Below, in pieces: positions 8,507 through 18,061 of a stretch of DNA of 64,000 nt (position 1 is its first letter; each line of letters starts with the position of its first letter). The DNA lies in the NCBI RefSeq assembly GCF_023078455.1, contig NZ_CP095740.1, forward strand, positions 3,956,001-4,020,000. The letters run 5' to 3'. Below the pieces are notes generated by a model. The model had not been told where the DNA came from, made no database searches, and saw nothing but the letters and a program-made list of their open reading frames with translations. The translations under genes and the position numbers were made by a program. The DNA is from Luteibacter aegosomatis. GTDB taxonomy: Bacteria; Pseudomonadota; Gammaproteobacteria; Xanthomonadales; Rhodanobacteraceae.

Positions 8507-9627
8507 GCCGAATGCCTGCGTTTCGCGGCCACGCGCGCGTAGACCGACGCCCATCGCCGACCGAGCGCGGCGAACGAAAGCTCCACCTGGAAATGCGCGC
8601 GCACGCGCCCCGTCGTCGGCGGCGCCATGGCGGTCCGAAACAGGGCCTCGGCCAGCGCGGCCGCATCGCCCACCGGCCATAGTTCGCCCACGGCCCCGTT
8701 GCCGGTGAGTTCGCGGAACGAGGGGATATCGGTCACCACCGGCGCGAGGTCGCTCGCCAACGCCTCCAGCAGCGCAAAACCACAGCTTTCCGAATGGCTG
8801 CCGGCGACGAAGATGTCGGCGGCGCGCATGAGCACCTGCACCTGCGCGTGCTCCACGCGGCCCAGCAGGGCCACGCGTCCACGCAAGCGCGTATCGCCCT
8901 CGATCCGCGCGGTCACCTCGTCGTGCAGCGGCGCGCTGCCGAAGACGCAGTACAGGCGTGCGGCGGGCAGGCGCTCGCTCAGTCGCGCGAAACCCTCCAA
9001 CACGGTCAGGGGATCCTTGCCGTGCGCGAGATGACCGACCCAGAGCACGCAGGGATCCCCCCCCAGGCCAGTGAATGCCCGCGCCGCGGTACGGTCGCCC
9101 GGCGTGAAGCGGCTGCTGCTTTCGGGTACCGCCACCACCGGCAACGAGGGCGGAAACGCCTTCACCCGCTCGAAACGGCGGGCCAGGCCCGGCGCGGTGA
9201 AGGCCACCGCGTCGACGGCGCGATACTGGCGGCGCCAGGCCGGGCGTTGCCACCAGCGCGGCACGCGATCGGCATGGTCCTGCACCACGATCGGCAGGGA
9301 CGGCAGCAGGCGCGAGATCGCCAGCACGTCTTCGCCGTAGGCCAGGCTGTGCACGTGCGCCACGTCGGCGCGCAGAGCACGCAGCAGGTGAGCATAGTGG
9401 CGTCCCCGCGCGTGCACCGACTCGAGACCGCGCACGTCGGTAAAGCGGTAATCGACGCCGCGTCGCACGAAGCGCTCGTCGCAGGCAGCCGCCTGCACCA
9501 CGGCGACGCGCGTACCGCCCGATGCCACGGCCTCTGGGATGTCGGCCAGCGACGGCCAACGTTCGAACAGGTCGCCCGGCGGGCAATCCGCCGGCGCGGG
9601 ATGCAGGTTCAACTGGACGGCACGCAT
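8503..9627 (-). CDS. Glycosyltransferase family 4
   Basis: 374 residues. The N-terminal half lacks a classic glycine loop but has ADVAHVHSLAYGEDVLAI, typical of GT4 acceptor domains. The C-terminal half has VLWVGHLAHGKDPLTVLEGF and the EX7E motif in SESCGFALLEALASD. Predicted to use a nucleotide sugar and retain the anomeric configuration. Start at 9627 lies 10 bases after the stop of the radical SAM gene; the 3' end overlaps the next GT4 gene. The two GT4 genes are clearly diverged from each other, so they probably form different linkages. Confidence 0.87.
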   Translation of the reverse strand: MRAVQLNLHPAPADCPPGDLFERWPSLADIPEAVASGGTRVAVVQAAACDERFVRRGVDYRFTDVRGLESVHARGRHYAHLLRALRADVAHVHSLAYGEDVLAISRLLPSLPIVVQDHADRVPRWWQRPAWRRQYRAVDAVAFTAPGLARRFERVKAFPPSLPVVAVPESSSRFTPGDRTAARAFTGLGGDPCVLWVGHLAHGKDPLTVLEGFARLSERLPAARLYCVFGSAPLHDEVTARIEGDTRLRGRVALLGRVEHAQVQVLMRAADIFVAGSHSESCGFALLEALASDLAPVVTDIPSFRELTGNGAVGELWPVGDAAALAEALFRTAMAPPTTGRVRAHFQVELSFAALGRRWASVYARVAAKRRHSA

Positions 9628-9637
9628 GGCGATGTCC

Positions 9638-11152
9638 TCAGAGCCCGGATACCTGCGGCAGGCGCAGGCGAACGAGCCGGTTGGCGAGGTTGAGCTCCCA
9701 CGGCTTGTCGTAGCGGCGGCGCCGGTAGCGCCACGACGCCATCGCGCTCAGCCCGCGCTTGGCCCACGGCGGCGAGCGCATGTCCTGCACGGTGGGAAAC
9801 TTGCAGCGCAGCACCGTCACGAAATCCTGGATATGCCGGCGCAGGTCGTCGGTGAGCCATGGGGCGTCGGCATGGCAGGCGTAATCCACCCAGCGCTTCT
9901 GCGTCCATTCCTCGGGCGTGGCGGGAAACACCACCGGCTCGCCGTGAAGGTCGAGCAAAGGTGTCGACGCGCGCTTGCCGCGATCCTTCTCGTGCTTGCT
10001 GCCCTCCGGCAGCGGCGTGTAGATGTACACGATGATTTCCGACGCGGGATTGATCTTCTTCAGCTCGCGGATGAACTCGAACGTATGCTCGGTTTCCTCC
10101 ACGGTATTTTCCGGCGGCGCCACCATGAACGACAGTTCGGGAATCACGCCGTGGCGCCGGCACAGCTCGGCCACCTCCAGCGTCTGGTCGGGCCGGGTGC
10201 CCTTGCGGATTTCCTTGAGCATGGCACCGCTGGGCGATTCGGCGCCGATGTAGGCCATGCGCAGCCGGCTCTTGCGCACCAGTTTCCAGGTGCTTTCCGA
10301 CATGTTGAGAAGCGCGTCCGAGCGCGCGTAGCACCACCATGGCAACTCGTAGCGGGCCATCACCTCCAGCAGCGGAATCATCTCCTCCTCGCGGTCGAAG
10401 AAGTTGTGGTCGAAGTACTGGATCGAATCCGCGCCCAATTCGTACTTGAGGTACTTGAGGTCACGTTCGAGGCGGGCCACGGCGGGCAGCTTGGTGGTGC
10501 CGCCGAACATCGCCGCCACGCCGCAGAACGTGCAGCGGAAACGGCAACCGATCGCGGCCTGGTGTGCCGCCGTGCGCTGGCCCAGGAAAGTACGCGCGAG
10601 GTACCGGCGCGGTTCGCCGAGCTTGTCGTACGGCAACACGATGCCCGGGTCGTCGTGCGTGAACTTGCGATTGGGGTTGTGCACGATGCTGCCGTCGGCA
10701 TGTTTCCAGGACAGCCCGCCGATACGCGACACGTCGCGATCGGGGCGTGCGAGCGCGGCGAGCAGGTCCGGCAGGGTGTCCTCGCCCTGCCCGCGGATCG
10801 CGTAATCCACGTAGGGCGCGCCGAGCGCGGTGTCGGTGTACAGCGTGGGGAAATACCCGCCCCAGACGATCGGCAGCGAGGGATGCCGCTCGCGGATCGC
10901 CTTCGATACCTCGATCGACGGTGCCATCTGCGGGCCGCCCATTACGCTGATGCCCACGGCGTGGAACCGTCCGCCCTCGAGCTGGCGCAAGGTCGCGCCG
11001 ACCGTGTCGCGTTCGATGTTGCCGTCGACGATAGCGCTGCTGCCGCGCTTGTCCAGCGACGCCGCGAGGTTGAGCAGCGACAGCGGAAAGCGCGCGCTCG
11101 AGCGCGACGTGATGGTGGGATTGACCAGGAGCGTGTTGGGCGAGGGATTCAT
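9638..11152 (-). CDS. B12-binding-type radical SAM enzyme (second copy of the class)
   Basis: 504 residues from MNPSPNTLLVNPTITS. Residues ~1-185 form a cobalamin-type Rossmann domain (FPLSLLNLAASLDKRG, AVGISVMGGPQM, VWGGYFPTLYTD). The cluster motif GCRFRCTFCGVAAMF (CxxxCxxC) follows at about residue 215, then GAESPSGAMLKEIRKGT. The C-terminal ~100 residues are not assigned. ATG overlaps the upstream methyltransferase stop (ATGA). It shares only the class motifs with the radical SAM protein at 4625-6067, so it probably acts on a different site. A B12 radical SAM enzyme inside a Wzx/Wzy operon is unusual; C-methylation or rearrangement of a sugar or lipid precursor are possibilities. Confidence 0.87.
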   Translation of the reverse strand: MNPSPNTLLVNPTITSRSSARFPLSLLNLAASLDKRGSSAIVDGNIERDTVGATLRQLEGGRFHAVGISVMGGPQMAPSIEVSKAIRERHPSLPIVWGGYFPTLYTDTALGAPYVDYAIRGQGEDTLPDLLAALARPDRDVSRIGGLSWKHADGSIVHNPNRKFTHDDPGIVLPYDKLGEPRRYLARTFLGQRTAAHQAAIGCRFRCTFCGVAAMFGGTTKLPAVARLERDLKYLKYELGADSIQYFDHNFFDREEEMIPLLEVMARYELPWWCYARSDALLNMSESTWKLVRKSRLRMAYIGAESPSGAMLKEIRKGTRPDQTLEVAELCRRHGVIPELSFMVAPPENTVEETEHTFEFIRELKKINPASEIIVYIYTPLPEGSKHEKDRGKRASTPLLDLHGEPVVFPATPEEWTQKRWVDYACHADAPWLTDDLRRHIQDFVTVLRCKFPTVQDMRSPPWAKRGLSAMASWRYRRRRYDKPWELNLANRLVRLRLPQVSGL

Positions 11153-11865
11153 GCGCAATGCCGGGAAAGGAAAGAACGCCGCAGGCGGAAGACCAGGGCG
11201 ACGGGGACCTCGAGGGCGACCGGATCGAAACGCGCACCGGGGGGAATGTCGGCCGGGTCGAGCATCGGCTCGAAGACGCCCTCCATGGCCAGGCCGAGCC
11301 GTGCGCACGCGTCGTGCCACCGGCTATAGGCGTGCGTGGTATGGCGCACCGCGTATCGGCGTCCGTCGGCGCGGAAGTCGCGACGCCAGCCCAGCGCCTG
11401 CCCCACCGGATGAAAATCGCTGCACAGGATCTCGCCGCCGGGTTTCGTCACGCGACACAGTTCGGCGAGCGCGGCGTCGAGATCGGGCACGTGGCCCACC
11501 ACCAGTCCGCAGACGGTCACGTCCGCCACCCCGTCGTCCAGCGGCAACGCCGTGATGCTGCCTTGCACGAGCGTGAGCCGTTCGCGCTGGTCGGGGCGGA
11601 TCCATTCCTCCGCGCGATGCAACATCGCCGGCGAGAGATCGACGCCCGTCGCCGACGTCGCGCCACGCGCGAGCACGTGGCGGAGGTATCGGCCGCTGCC
11701 GCAGCCGGCATCCACCACCGCCATGCCTTCCAACGACGAGGGCATGGCCGCGAGCATCGCTCGCTCCTCCGCGTGCATCAGCGGGTTGTGCGCGTGCGCG
11801 GGATACGATGCGGCCCAGAGCGCGTAGGCCGGCACGGGATCGAGGACAGGGGTGGCGGCGTGCAT
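11149..11865 (-). CDS. Class I SAM-dependent methyltransferase
   Basis: 238 residues. Motif I is VVDAGCGSGRYLRHVL near residue 50, followed by GVDLSPAMLHRAEEWI, VQGSITALPLDDGVADVTV and LCRVTKPGGEILCSDFHP, the standard methyltransf_11 order. It should transfer methyl from SAM to a small substrate, an O- or N-methylation of a sugar being the natural guess here. Start at 11865 overlaps the amidohydrolase stop by one base (TGATG) and its stop overlaps the radical SAM start, so the three are tightly coupled. Confidence 0.87.
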   Translation of the reverse strand: MHAATPVLDPVPAYALWAASYPAHAHNPLMHAEERAMLAAMPSSLEGMAVVDAGCGSGRYLRHVLARGATSATGVDLSPAMLHRAEEWIRPDQRERLTLVQGSITALPLDDGVADVTVCGLVVGHVPDLDAALAELCRVTKPGGEILCSDFHPVGQALGWRRDFRADGRRYAVRHTTHAYSRWHDACARLGLAMEGVFEPMLDPADIPPGARFDPVALEVPVALVFRLRRSFLSRHCA

Positions 11866-13025
11866 CAGTGCAGGTTCTCCAGGCCCGGCTCGAGCGCGAA
11901 CATCGCCGGGTCGGCATAGCGGCGATCGAGCAGTTTCGATTTGCCGTCCAGCGATACGGCGAGGGTTTCGATGCCCGCGGCCTCGAACCAGGGCGCGAAA
12001 TCGGGATCGGCCACGCAAGGGCGGCCGTCGCGCACGACGGCGCGCAGATCCGCGCGTCGCCGTCCCACGAGGCTGCCGGGAGCCGAAGCGCCGTGGTCGG
12101 CGACGATCAGCATGTCCGCCACGGCACCGTCGCCGAGGTGGCCCCGCCCCGCAACGCGCAGGATGCGTGCGGTGGCCGTCGTCGCCAGGTCGAGCAAGGC
12201 CGACATCGGTAATCCCTCGTCGGTCGCCGAGGCCAGTTCGTCGAGCAGGTCGCGCGATCCCGACAGCCGCGAATCGCTGCCGAGGGCGAGTCGCCCGGCC
12301 GCGTACAGGCGGCGCGGATCGAGCGTGCGGCCGAGCAGGCGACGATTGCTCGCCGGACACCAGACCACGGCCGCGCCGCACGCGATTACCCTATCGATGC
12401 CCCCGTCGTCGAGGCCCACGCCGTGCACGAGCACGCTGTTGGCCGCCAGGCAGCCCATCGCATCCAGTTGCGCGAGTTCGGCGCGCGCACGCTCGTCCGT
12501 GCCCTCGGCCAGGTGGATCATCCATGGGTTCGACGATGGCGTGGCGAGAAAGCCCCCGCGCACGTCGGGTCCGAATGCCGGTCCGTTCAAGGCATAGCCC
12601 CAGCCGTGCCCGCGCAGCAGCGATACCGGAAAATCGGCGGCGTCGAGCGAGGGGTGCCACGGATCGTGGTGCGCCACGAAGGTGGTGCCGGCCAGCAGGT
12701 TCTTCAGCGCGCCATGGCGCATGCGCGTCGCCTTGGACACGGCCAGCGCCGCGGCCACGGCGGGATCGTCGAAATGGGCCTGGAACGCGTCGATCCAGTC
12801 GTAGCTGTTGGCGAACGTACGGTCGGCCGGCAACGGCGGCACGGCGTTCACCTGAAGGTGTTCATGGGCGTTCACCAGCCCGGGGAAGATCAGGTGATCG
12901 TGCAGCGACACGACGAAGCCGCCCGGTCCCCGCGCATCCGCGACGCGGCCTGCGCGGACCGGCAGCGGTTCGCGTACCGCGCGGCCGTCGCGCACGACGG
13001 CCGCACCGTGGAAGGTCACGTCCAT
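11865..13025 (-). CDS. Metal-dependent amidohydrolase (TRZ/ATZ/MtaD-like)
   Basis: 386 residues. It shows the amidohydrolase arrangement: HxH metal motif NAHEHLQ (H54, H56), TTFVAHHDPWH, VLVHGVGLDD with the later metal His, and LGSDSRLSGSRDLLDE with the metal Asp, then a short C-terminal beta-domain. Such enzymes hydrolyse C-N bonds or deaminate rings. The odd point is its place between two methyltransferase genes inside a polysaccharide operon, coupled at both ends. It could remove an acyl or formyl group from the amino sugar made by the aminotransferase at 18058-19188, or process a non-sugar unit. Start is the ATG at 13025, 13 bases after the upstream stop. Confidence 0.82.
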   Translation of the reverse strand: MDVTFHGAAVVRDGRAVREPLPVRAGRVADARGPGGFVVSLHDHLIFPGLVNAHEHLQVNAVPPLPADRTFANSYDWIDAFQAHFDDPAVAAALAVSKATRMRHGALKNLLAGTTFVAHHDPWHPSLDAADFPVSLLRGHGWGYALNGPAFGPDVRGGFLATPSSNPWMIHLAEGTDERARAELAQLDAMGCLAANSVLVHGVGLDDGGIDRVIACGAAVVWCPASNRRLLGRTLDPRRLYAAGRLALGSDSRLSGSRDLLDELASATDEGLPMSALLDLATTATARILRVAGRGHLGDGAVADMLIVADHGASAPGSLVGRRRADLRAVVRDGRPCVADPDFAPWFEAAGIETLAVSLDGKSKLLDRRYADPAMFALEPGLENLH

Positions 13026-13038
13026 GGAGCGCCCCGGC

Positions 13039-13875
13039 TCAACGCCGATGCATCACGATCAGGAAGTGGTCACCCATGTCGCGAAGCAGCGGCAGGTGGC
13101 CGAAACGGTCGTCGACGCGGCCCAGCCGCTCGTACCACGACGGACGCTTGCGATAGCGGTCCACCATGTACGGCGGCGGCATGAACAGGCTCAGCGCACG
13201 GTATTCCACCAGCGCGAAGTGCTCGGCGAACGCGGCGTAGAACTCGCGCGGCAGGTAATACCAGGTCCAGATCGTGTGGCGGTTCATGCCCACCGCCGTG
13301 GCGCCGCGCGCGGCGCGGACCCACGCGCGGCGGAAGCGGCCGCGCAGCGAGTAATGGGCCATCTCCCAAGGGCAGACGCGCCCGATCACGGAGAACACCA
13401 GCGTGCCGCCAGGGCGGATGAGGCGTGCGCATTCGGCCGCCGTGGCGCGCAGGTCCGGTGCGCAGTTGAGTGGACCGAAGTTGGAGTAGGCGCCATCGAA
13501 CTCGCCTTCGAGCCGGTCCAGCTCCTGCACGCCGAGGTGGCGGGCGTCGACGCGCGACGCCACGCCGGCTTCTTCGGCGCGGGCGCGCGTACGCTCGATC
13601 ATGCGCGGCGACCAGTCGGTGGCGGTCACGTGGAAACGGCTGCGGGCGAACTCGATCGCGTCGATGCCGGTGCCGCAACCCAGGTCGATCAGGCGCGAAC
13701 CCGACGGCATCTTGTCGCGCACCGTGTTCCACAGGGTGTCGCGCATGCGCTGGATCAGTTCGTTGTTGCCGCGCGGGCCGTCGTAATCGGCGGCCACGCT
13801 GTCGAAGGCTTGCTGGGTCTGGGCCAGCCGTTCCTCAAGCGGCGTCGACGCCGCCATGGGTTGCCGCAGGTTCAT
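13039..13875 (-). CDS. Class I SAM-dependent methyltransferase
   Basis: 278 residues from the ATG at 13875, chosen because a GGAG ribosome site lies eight bases upstream; a GTG at 13905 is a less likely alternative. Motif I is LIDLGCGTGIDAIEFA, then ATDWSPRMIERTRARA and RLIRPGGTLVFSVIGR. The C-terminal ~100 residues, rich in Tyr, Phe and Arg, probably form the substrate cap. The start of this gene lies inside the 3' end of the wzz-like gene: 41 bases are read in two frames. Substrate unknown; it is not closely similar to the methyltransferase at 11149-11865. Confidence 0.86.
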   Translation of the reverse strand: MNLRQPMAASTPLEERLAQTQQAFDSVAADYDGPRGNNELIQRMRDTLWNTVRDKMPSGSRLIDLGCGTGIDAIEFARSRFHVTATDWSPRMIERTRARAEEAGVASRVDARHLGVQELDRLEGEFDGAYSNFGPLNCAPDLRATAAECARLIRPGGTLVFSVIGRVCPWEMAHYSLRGRFRRAWVRAARGATAVGMNRHTIWTWYYLPREFYAAFAEHFALVEYRALSLFMPPPYMVDRYRKRPSWYERLGRVDDRFGHLPLLRDMGDHFLIVMHRR

Positions 13876-14737
13876 ATCGTTCTCCGCCGCGCCGGGCTTC
13901 TGCACCGTAAGTGCCCGCCCGCTCGCGTTTGGTTGAACGCGACAGGGCGTCCACCGCCGTCGCAGCGACCACGCCGAGGAACAGCCCGGCCAGCACGCCG
14001 ATGGCCATCAGCGGTACCTTTGCCGGCGCGACGGGACCCGGCGACACGGTGACCGGCCAGGGCATGGACGTGGGGAACGTGGCGGACGGCAGCATCCGTG
14101 CGTCGAGGTCGGCGCGGATCTGCTTCATCGTGCGCAGGCCGGCATCGGCATTGGCCAGCGCCAGGCTCGCGAGCATCGCGTCGCCGTGCGGGGCGGTGGC
14201 CACGTCGCGAGTGAGCCGGTCACGCTCCTGCTCGGCCGCGGCGATCGTCCGGTCGATGTCGGCGGAGCGCTTTCGCGTGGCCTCGAGTTGCGCCCGGCTC
14301 ATGGCGGCGTGCAAGGCCACGAGGCGATCGACCGTCGCCATCGCCAGCTGGCGGGCGTCCTCCGCGGAATACCCCCGGACGTGCACACGGATCACGTTGG
14401 CGTAGAGGTCGGGGTCGAGCGTGGTGCGCGCGCGGTACAGGCGCGCCTCGTCGCTCTCGTCGGCCAGGCCGAGGCCGTGAAGCACATCGTCCTGGAACGC
14501 CTTGCCCTGCAGACGCAGCAGGACGCGCTGGAACGGCTCCACCCTCGGATCGACGCCCTGCGGCACCGTGCCCACCTGCCCTACCTGGATCGCGGCGATG
14601 GCTTCCCACTGATTCCTGGCCATGTGCAACCCGGCGAACGTCGCGGCGATCGTCGCCAACGCCACGCCGACCGCCCACGGCCACCGCCGACGCACGATGC
14701 GCCACATATCGATCAGGTAGATCTCGTTCTGTTGCAT
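13835..14737 (-). CDS. wzz: Polysaccharide chain-length determinant (Wzz-type)
   Basis: 300 residues with the co-polymerase topology: a short cytoplasmic start with DMWRIVRRRWPW, a membrane helix at ~20-40, a large periplasmic helical region (40-245, with a coiled-coil-like stretch at ~165-190), a proline-rich segment PWPVTVSPGPVAPAKVP and a second helix at ~247-267. There is no C-terminal tyrosine kinase. It would set the chain length of the Wzy polymer in the inner membrane. It begins 15 bases after the polymerase gene. The last 41 bases overlap the next gene, so the charged C-terminal tail (STKRERAG onward) may be a late extension. Confidence 0.82.
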   Translation of the reverse strand: MQQNEIYLIDMWRIVRRRWPWAVGVALATIAATFAGLHMARNQWEAIAAIQVGQVGTVPQGVDPRVEPFQRVLLRLQGKAFQDDVLHGLGLADESDEARLYRARTTLDPDLYANVIRVHVRGYSAEDARQLAMATVDRLVALHAAMSRAQLEATRKRSADIDRTIAAAEQERDRLTRDVATAPHGDAMLASLALANADAGLRTMKQIRADLDARMLPSATFPTSMPWPVTVSPGPVAPAKVPLMAIGVLAGLFLGVVAATAVDALSRSTKRERAGTYGAEARRGGERYEPAATHGGVDAA

Positions 14738-14751
14738 GAAGCGTCGACTCG

Positions 14752-15873
14752 TCAGGGAGGGAGGGTATGCAGGCGGCGATCGGGCAGCCACGCCGCGGCC
14801 AGTTGCATGAGCAGGCACAGGCCGATGAACCCGAAGTTCATCCAGATGAAGGCCTGCGGCGCGAACGGTGCCATCGCGCAGACGTACGCCATGCGCAGGA
14901 AGATCAGCAGGCCGAAGAACGACGGAGGTCCGCCGTGCAGCCGGCGCACGCTCCAGCGCATCAGCGCATAGAGCAGGCCGAACGCGGCCATCGCGAGCAC
15001 GGGGCCTCCGGCCAGCAGGAACGGCAGGAACTCGGTGCCCACGTTCACGTTCGACGCATCCAGCGGCAGGGGCATCGCGACGCCGCCGCCAGGCAGCAGT
15101 TGTCCGAGCAGCACGGCTGGATCGCGGTAGCCCTTGGCGAGCATCGAGGCGAAGTTGTAAGGCCCGGCGGTGACGTAGAGCAGCAGCCACTGCACGCCCG
15201 CGGGGGCCTGCTTGTACAGCGGACCGAACGGCAAGAGCACCTGGGCGACGGAACCCGAGCGCAACATCCCCAGCACCGCGAACGCGCCGCAGCCGATGAC
15301 GCCCAGCAGGAGGACGGCCTTCCACGGCACCGGCCGCCGTTCGTTCCGGCGCAGCAGCATCACGAGCGCCATGGAGAACAACGACGCGAATATCCGGTTG
15401 CGGTCGATCACCAGCACGGGGAACACCAGCCCGGCGATCACCAGGGCATGGCGGAGCACGCGCACGCGCGTGCAGAGCATGCCGATGACCGGCAGCGTCC
15501 AGCACATGTCGGCGATGCGCCGGATATGTTCGTGGCCGCCGGTCATGGTGGCGTAGGACCCTGGGTCGTGCAGCAGCGCGGCCGGGAACAGCGCGACATC
15601 GAGCAGGCAAAAGACGAACACCGCCAGGCCGAACGCGAGGCCGACGAAGCCCTCGCGCGTGCCGACGTAACTCCGGCCGCGGAAGACGGCACCGGACGGC
15701 ACCCGGTCGTGCGACGCCAGGTCGACGACCAGCACTGCCACGGCTGCCAGCGCGAGCAGGACCACGCCGTCGCCGTAACCGGGCGGCAAGGCGTAAGTCG
15801 CCCAGGTAACGGCGCAGGACAGCAGCATCGGCCACGCGACGTAGGTCGACGGCAAGGCGATGGGCGCCCTCAT
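14752..15873 (-). CDS. O-antigen/exopolysaccharide polymerase-like membrane protein (Wzy-like)
   Basis: 373 residues, very hydrophobic, about nine or ten membrane helices from residue 10 to the end. Wzy proteins share little sequence, so the call rests on topology and on its place between wzx, a GT2 and wzz. The DRNRIFASLFSMALVMLLRRNERR region is compatible with the conserved cytoplasmic loop of oligosaccharide repeat polymerases. A longer loop with GPLYKQAPAG and NVNVGTEFLPF may be the periplasmic active-site loop. ATG overlaps the GT2 stop by four bases. An O-acetyl or other glycan membrane transferase is the main alternative. Confidence 0.65.
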   Translation of the reverse strand: MRAPIALPSTYVAWPMLLSCAVTWATYALPPGYGDGVVLLALAAVAVLVVDLASHDRVPSGAVFRGRSYVGTREGFVGLAFGLAVFVFCLLDVALFPAALLHDPGSYATMTGGHEHIRRIADMCWTLPVIGMLCTRVRVLRHALVIAGLVFPVLVIDRNRIFASLFSMALVMLLRRNERRPVPWKAVLLLGVIGCGAFAVLGMLRSGSVAQVLLPFGPLYKQAPAGVQWLLLYVTAGPYNFASMLAKGYRDPAVLLGQLLPGGGVAMPLPLDASNVNVGTEFLPFLLAGGPVLAMAAFGLLYALMRWSVRRLHGGPPSFFGLLIFLRMAYVCAMAPFAPQAFIWMNFGFIGLCLLMQLAAAWLPDRRLHTLPP

Positions 15874-16808
15874 ACGCGCTCCGCCCGCGGATGCGGCCCC
15901 GGCAGGTGCAGGTACCAGCGAAGCCGCAGCGTCGCGTAACAGGCCAGGCGAACGGCCACGTGGCGGTACTGCGCCTGGAGGAAGGCGATCTTCGCACCGA
16001 TGTAGTGGATCTGCGCGCGGAGCAGCGTGCGGGACGGTTCGTCGAACAGCGGCAGCCGCCGCATCGCCACGTCGCGCGATTCCTCCAGGTGCAGGATGCG
16101 CGTGGCCCGATGCTTCGTCTTGCTGATGTTGCGGCCGTGCAGCCGATAGGCGCAGACGCGCGCGTCGACGAAGCCCAGGGCGTCGCGCGCCGCGAGTCGG
16201 AGGAAGAGGTCCCAGTCGTCGATGCGCAGGCCTTCGGTCCAGCGCGCCACGGTTTCCAGCTCGCTGCGGCGAAGCAGCGTGACCGGTCCGCCCACCGCCC
16301 AACGCGAGATCACCGCGCGCCGGATGCCTTCGTCGCTGCGGTAATCGCGTTTGTCGGCCCGATGCAGGTCGCACATGCCGCTGTCGTGGATTTTCCGGCC
16401 GTCGCGGTCGACCACGATGGAATCGCCGATGACCGCGCCCTTGCGCGGATGCTCGTGAAGATAGCGAACGAGCGTGCGCAGTCCGCCGGGCAGGAAATAA
16501 TCGTCGCTCGCGCCGATGCGCAACAGCTCGCCGCGAGCGCGCGCCGCCAGTTCGTTGAGCGTGGTGGCGATGCCGCGGTTGTCGCGCTGCACGAATTCGC
16601 AAGGCACCTCATGCCCGTGCCGCCCGATCCACGCCGCGATCCGCTCGGCCGTCTTGTCGGTCGAACCGTCGTCGATGATCACGATTTCCTTCGCCGGATA
16701 GGGGTCCTCCAGCACGCTGTCGAGGCACCGCTCGACGAAGTCCTCGTGGTTGTAGGCGGGGATGAGTATCGAGACCAACGGCGATTCGTCGGTCAGATGG
16801 CGGTTCAT
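15870..16808 (-). CDS. Glycosyltransferase family 2
   Basis: 312 residues, GT-A fold. VSILIPAYNHEDFVERCL begins the nucleotide-binding half, then VIIDDGSTDKT and the metal-binding GASDDYF. RIDDWDLFLRLAA near residue 220 carries the acidic acceptor-side motif. The C-terminal ~60 residues are amphipathic with aromatic residues, possibly membrane-associated. It is an inverting transferase that would build part of the lipid-linked repeat. Start overlaps the flippase stop (ATGA). The other GT2 in the window (26892-27812) is a separate gene on the opposite strand. Confidence 0.88.
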   Translation of the reverse strand: MNRHLTDESPLVSILIPAYNHEDFVERCLDSVLEDPYPAKEIVIIDDGSTDKTAERIAAWIGRHGHEVPCEFVQRDNRGIATTLNELAARARGELLRIGASDDYFLPGGLRTLVRYLHEHPRKGAVIGDSIVVDRDGRKIHDSGMCDLHRADKRDYRSDEGIRRAVISRWAVGGPVTLLRRSELETVARWTEGLRIDDWDLFLRLAARDALGFVDARVCAYRLHGRNISKTKHRATRILHLEESRDVAMRRLPLFDEPSRTLLRAQIHYIGAKIAFLQAQYRHVAVRLACYATLRLRWYLHLPGPHPRAERV

Positions 16809-18061
16809 CGGGCGGCCCCTCCGAGGAAACGGCGCACCACGATCGAGTTGAACGCGAGGTACGCCAGGTAGTTGATCGCGAACGCGTACATCGCGCCGAT
16901 GAGGCCGAAGCGCGCGCTGCACAGGTAGACCAGCGCCAGGTAGCTCGTCGCGAAGACGCATTCGGACACGACGTAGAGCCGGGTCATGGCCTTGGCGAGC
17001 ATCAGGTACGACATCACGAAGGCCGCGATCTTGACCACGTCGCCCGCCAGCTGCGGCGCATAGAGATCGTTGGCGGCGGCGAATCCGCCGGTGAAGAGCA
17101 GGCGGGTGATGGCGTCGCGCGCGAGGTAGATGCCCAGCGCCATGGCGACCACGGCCGGCATCAGCCAGCGCCACGCCTGGCGCAGCTCCTGCCCGATGGC
17201 GTCCGGATCGCTCGTCGCCGCGAGGCGCGGCAGGTAATAGACGTTGATCGCGGTGGTGATGAACAGCAGGTAGGCATCGGAGACGCGCGTCACCGCCTGC
17301 CAGTAACCCACCTGTTCCCAGCCGAGCGACGCGGCGAGGTGGTCGCGCACGGCGATGTTCACCAGTGGCGGCAGCAGCGCGGACGTCAGCGACATGATCG
17401 AGAAGGCCGCGAGGCGCCGGGTCATCGTCGCGTCGAAGCGGACGCGCAGCATGCGCGTGCTGAAGTACGGGCTGCGCCACCACGCCGGCAGGCCCACCAG
17501 CAGCCAGAACAGCTGACCCAGCACGAGCGCGAGCAGCGCGCCGTACAGGCCGAACGCATGGGCCAGGCACAGGGCGAGCGCCACGCTGAGGATCGATCCG
17601 GCCACCTGGATGAAGGCCAGGCGGCGCACGTCCATGAAACCGTTGATCACGGCCAGCACGTAGTTCACCAGCGCGATGCCGATCAGCGCCACCGCGAGGA
17701 TGCGGATCAGGCTGTCGTAGCCGGGGTCGCCCAGCAGCCAGGTCGCGAGCGGACGGCTGAACGGCCATGCCACGCAGCCCATCGCGCACGAGGCCGCGAT
17801 GGCGTAACCGAGCGCCGAGGCGAGGAGGCGGGACAACCGCTCGGGATCGTCGCGGTATTCCGCCACGTATTTCACGATGCCCGCGTTGATGCCGCCGCCG
17901 GCGAACACCGCCAGCACGGACATGAGGCTCATGAACTGGCCGAGCCGGCCGACCCCGGCGGGCCCGGCGAGCCATGCGACGAGCTTGACCGTCACCAGCG
18001 CCGCGCCCAGGCGCGCCGCGGTACCGATGGCGGACCAGGCGCCGGCGCGCGCGATATTCAT
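16805..18061 (-). CDS. wzx: Lipid-linked oligosaccharide flippase (Wzx)
   Basis: 418 residues with about 12 membrane helices, of the polysaccharide transporter (PST/MOP) family. The N-terminal [33 protein letters not shown] and the following [32 protein letters not shown] closely resemble WzxE-type flippases. It moves undecaprenyl-linked repeats across the inner membrane for Wzy polymerisation. Start overlaps the aminotransferase stop (ATGA). Coupling to fdtB/fdtA-like genes suggests that the translocated unit carries a 3-amino-3,6-dideoxyhexose. Confidence 0.88.
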   Translation of the reverse strand: MNIARAGAWSAIGTAARLGAALVTVKLVAWLAGPAGVGRLGQFMSLMSVLAVFAGGGINAGIVKYVAEYRDDPERLSRLLASALGYAIAASCAMGCVAWPFSRPLATWLLGDPGYDSLIRILAVALIGIALVNYVLAVINGFMDVRRLAFIQVAGSILSVALALCLAHAFGLYGALLALVLGQLFWLLVGLPAWWRSPYFSTRMLRVRFDATMTRRLAAFSIMSLTSALLPPLVNIAVRDHLAASLGWEQVGYWQAVTRVSDAYLLFITTAINVYYLPRLAATSDPDAIGQELRQAWRWLMPAVVAMALGIYLARDAITRLLFTGGFAAANDLYAPQLAGDVVKIAAFVMSYLMLAKAMTRLYVVSECVFATSYLALVYLCSARFGLIGAMYAFAINYLAYLAFNSIVVRRFLGGAAR

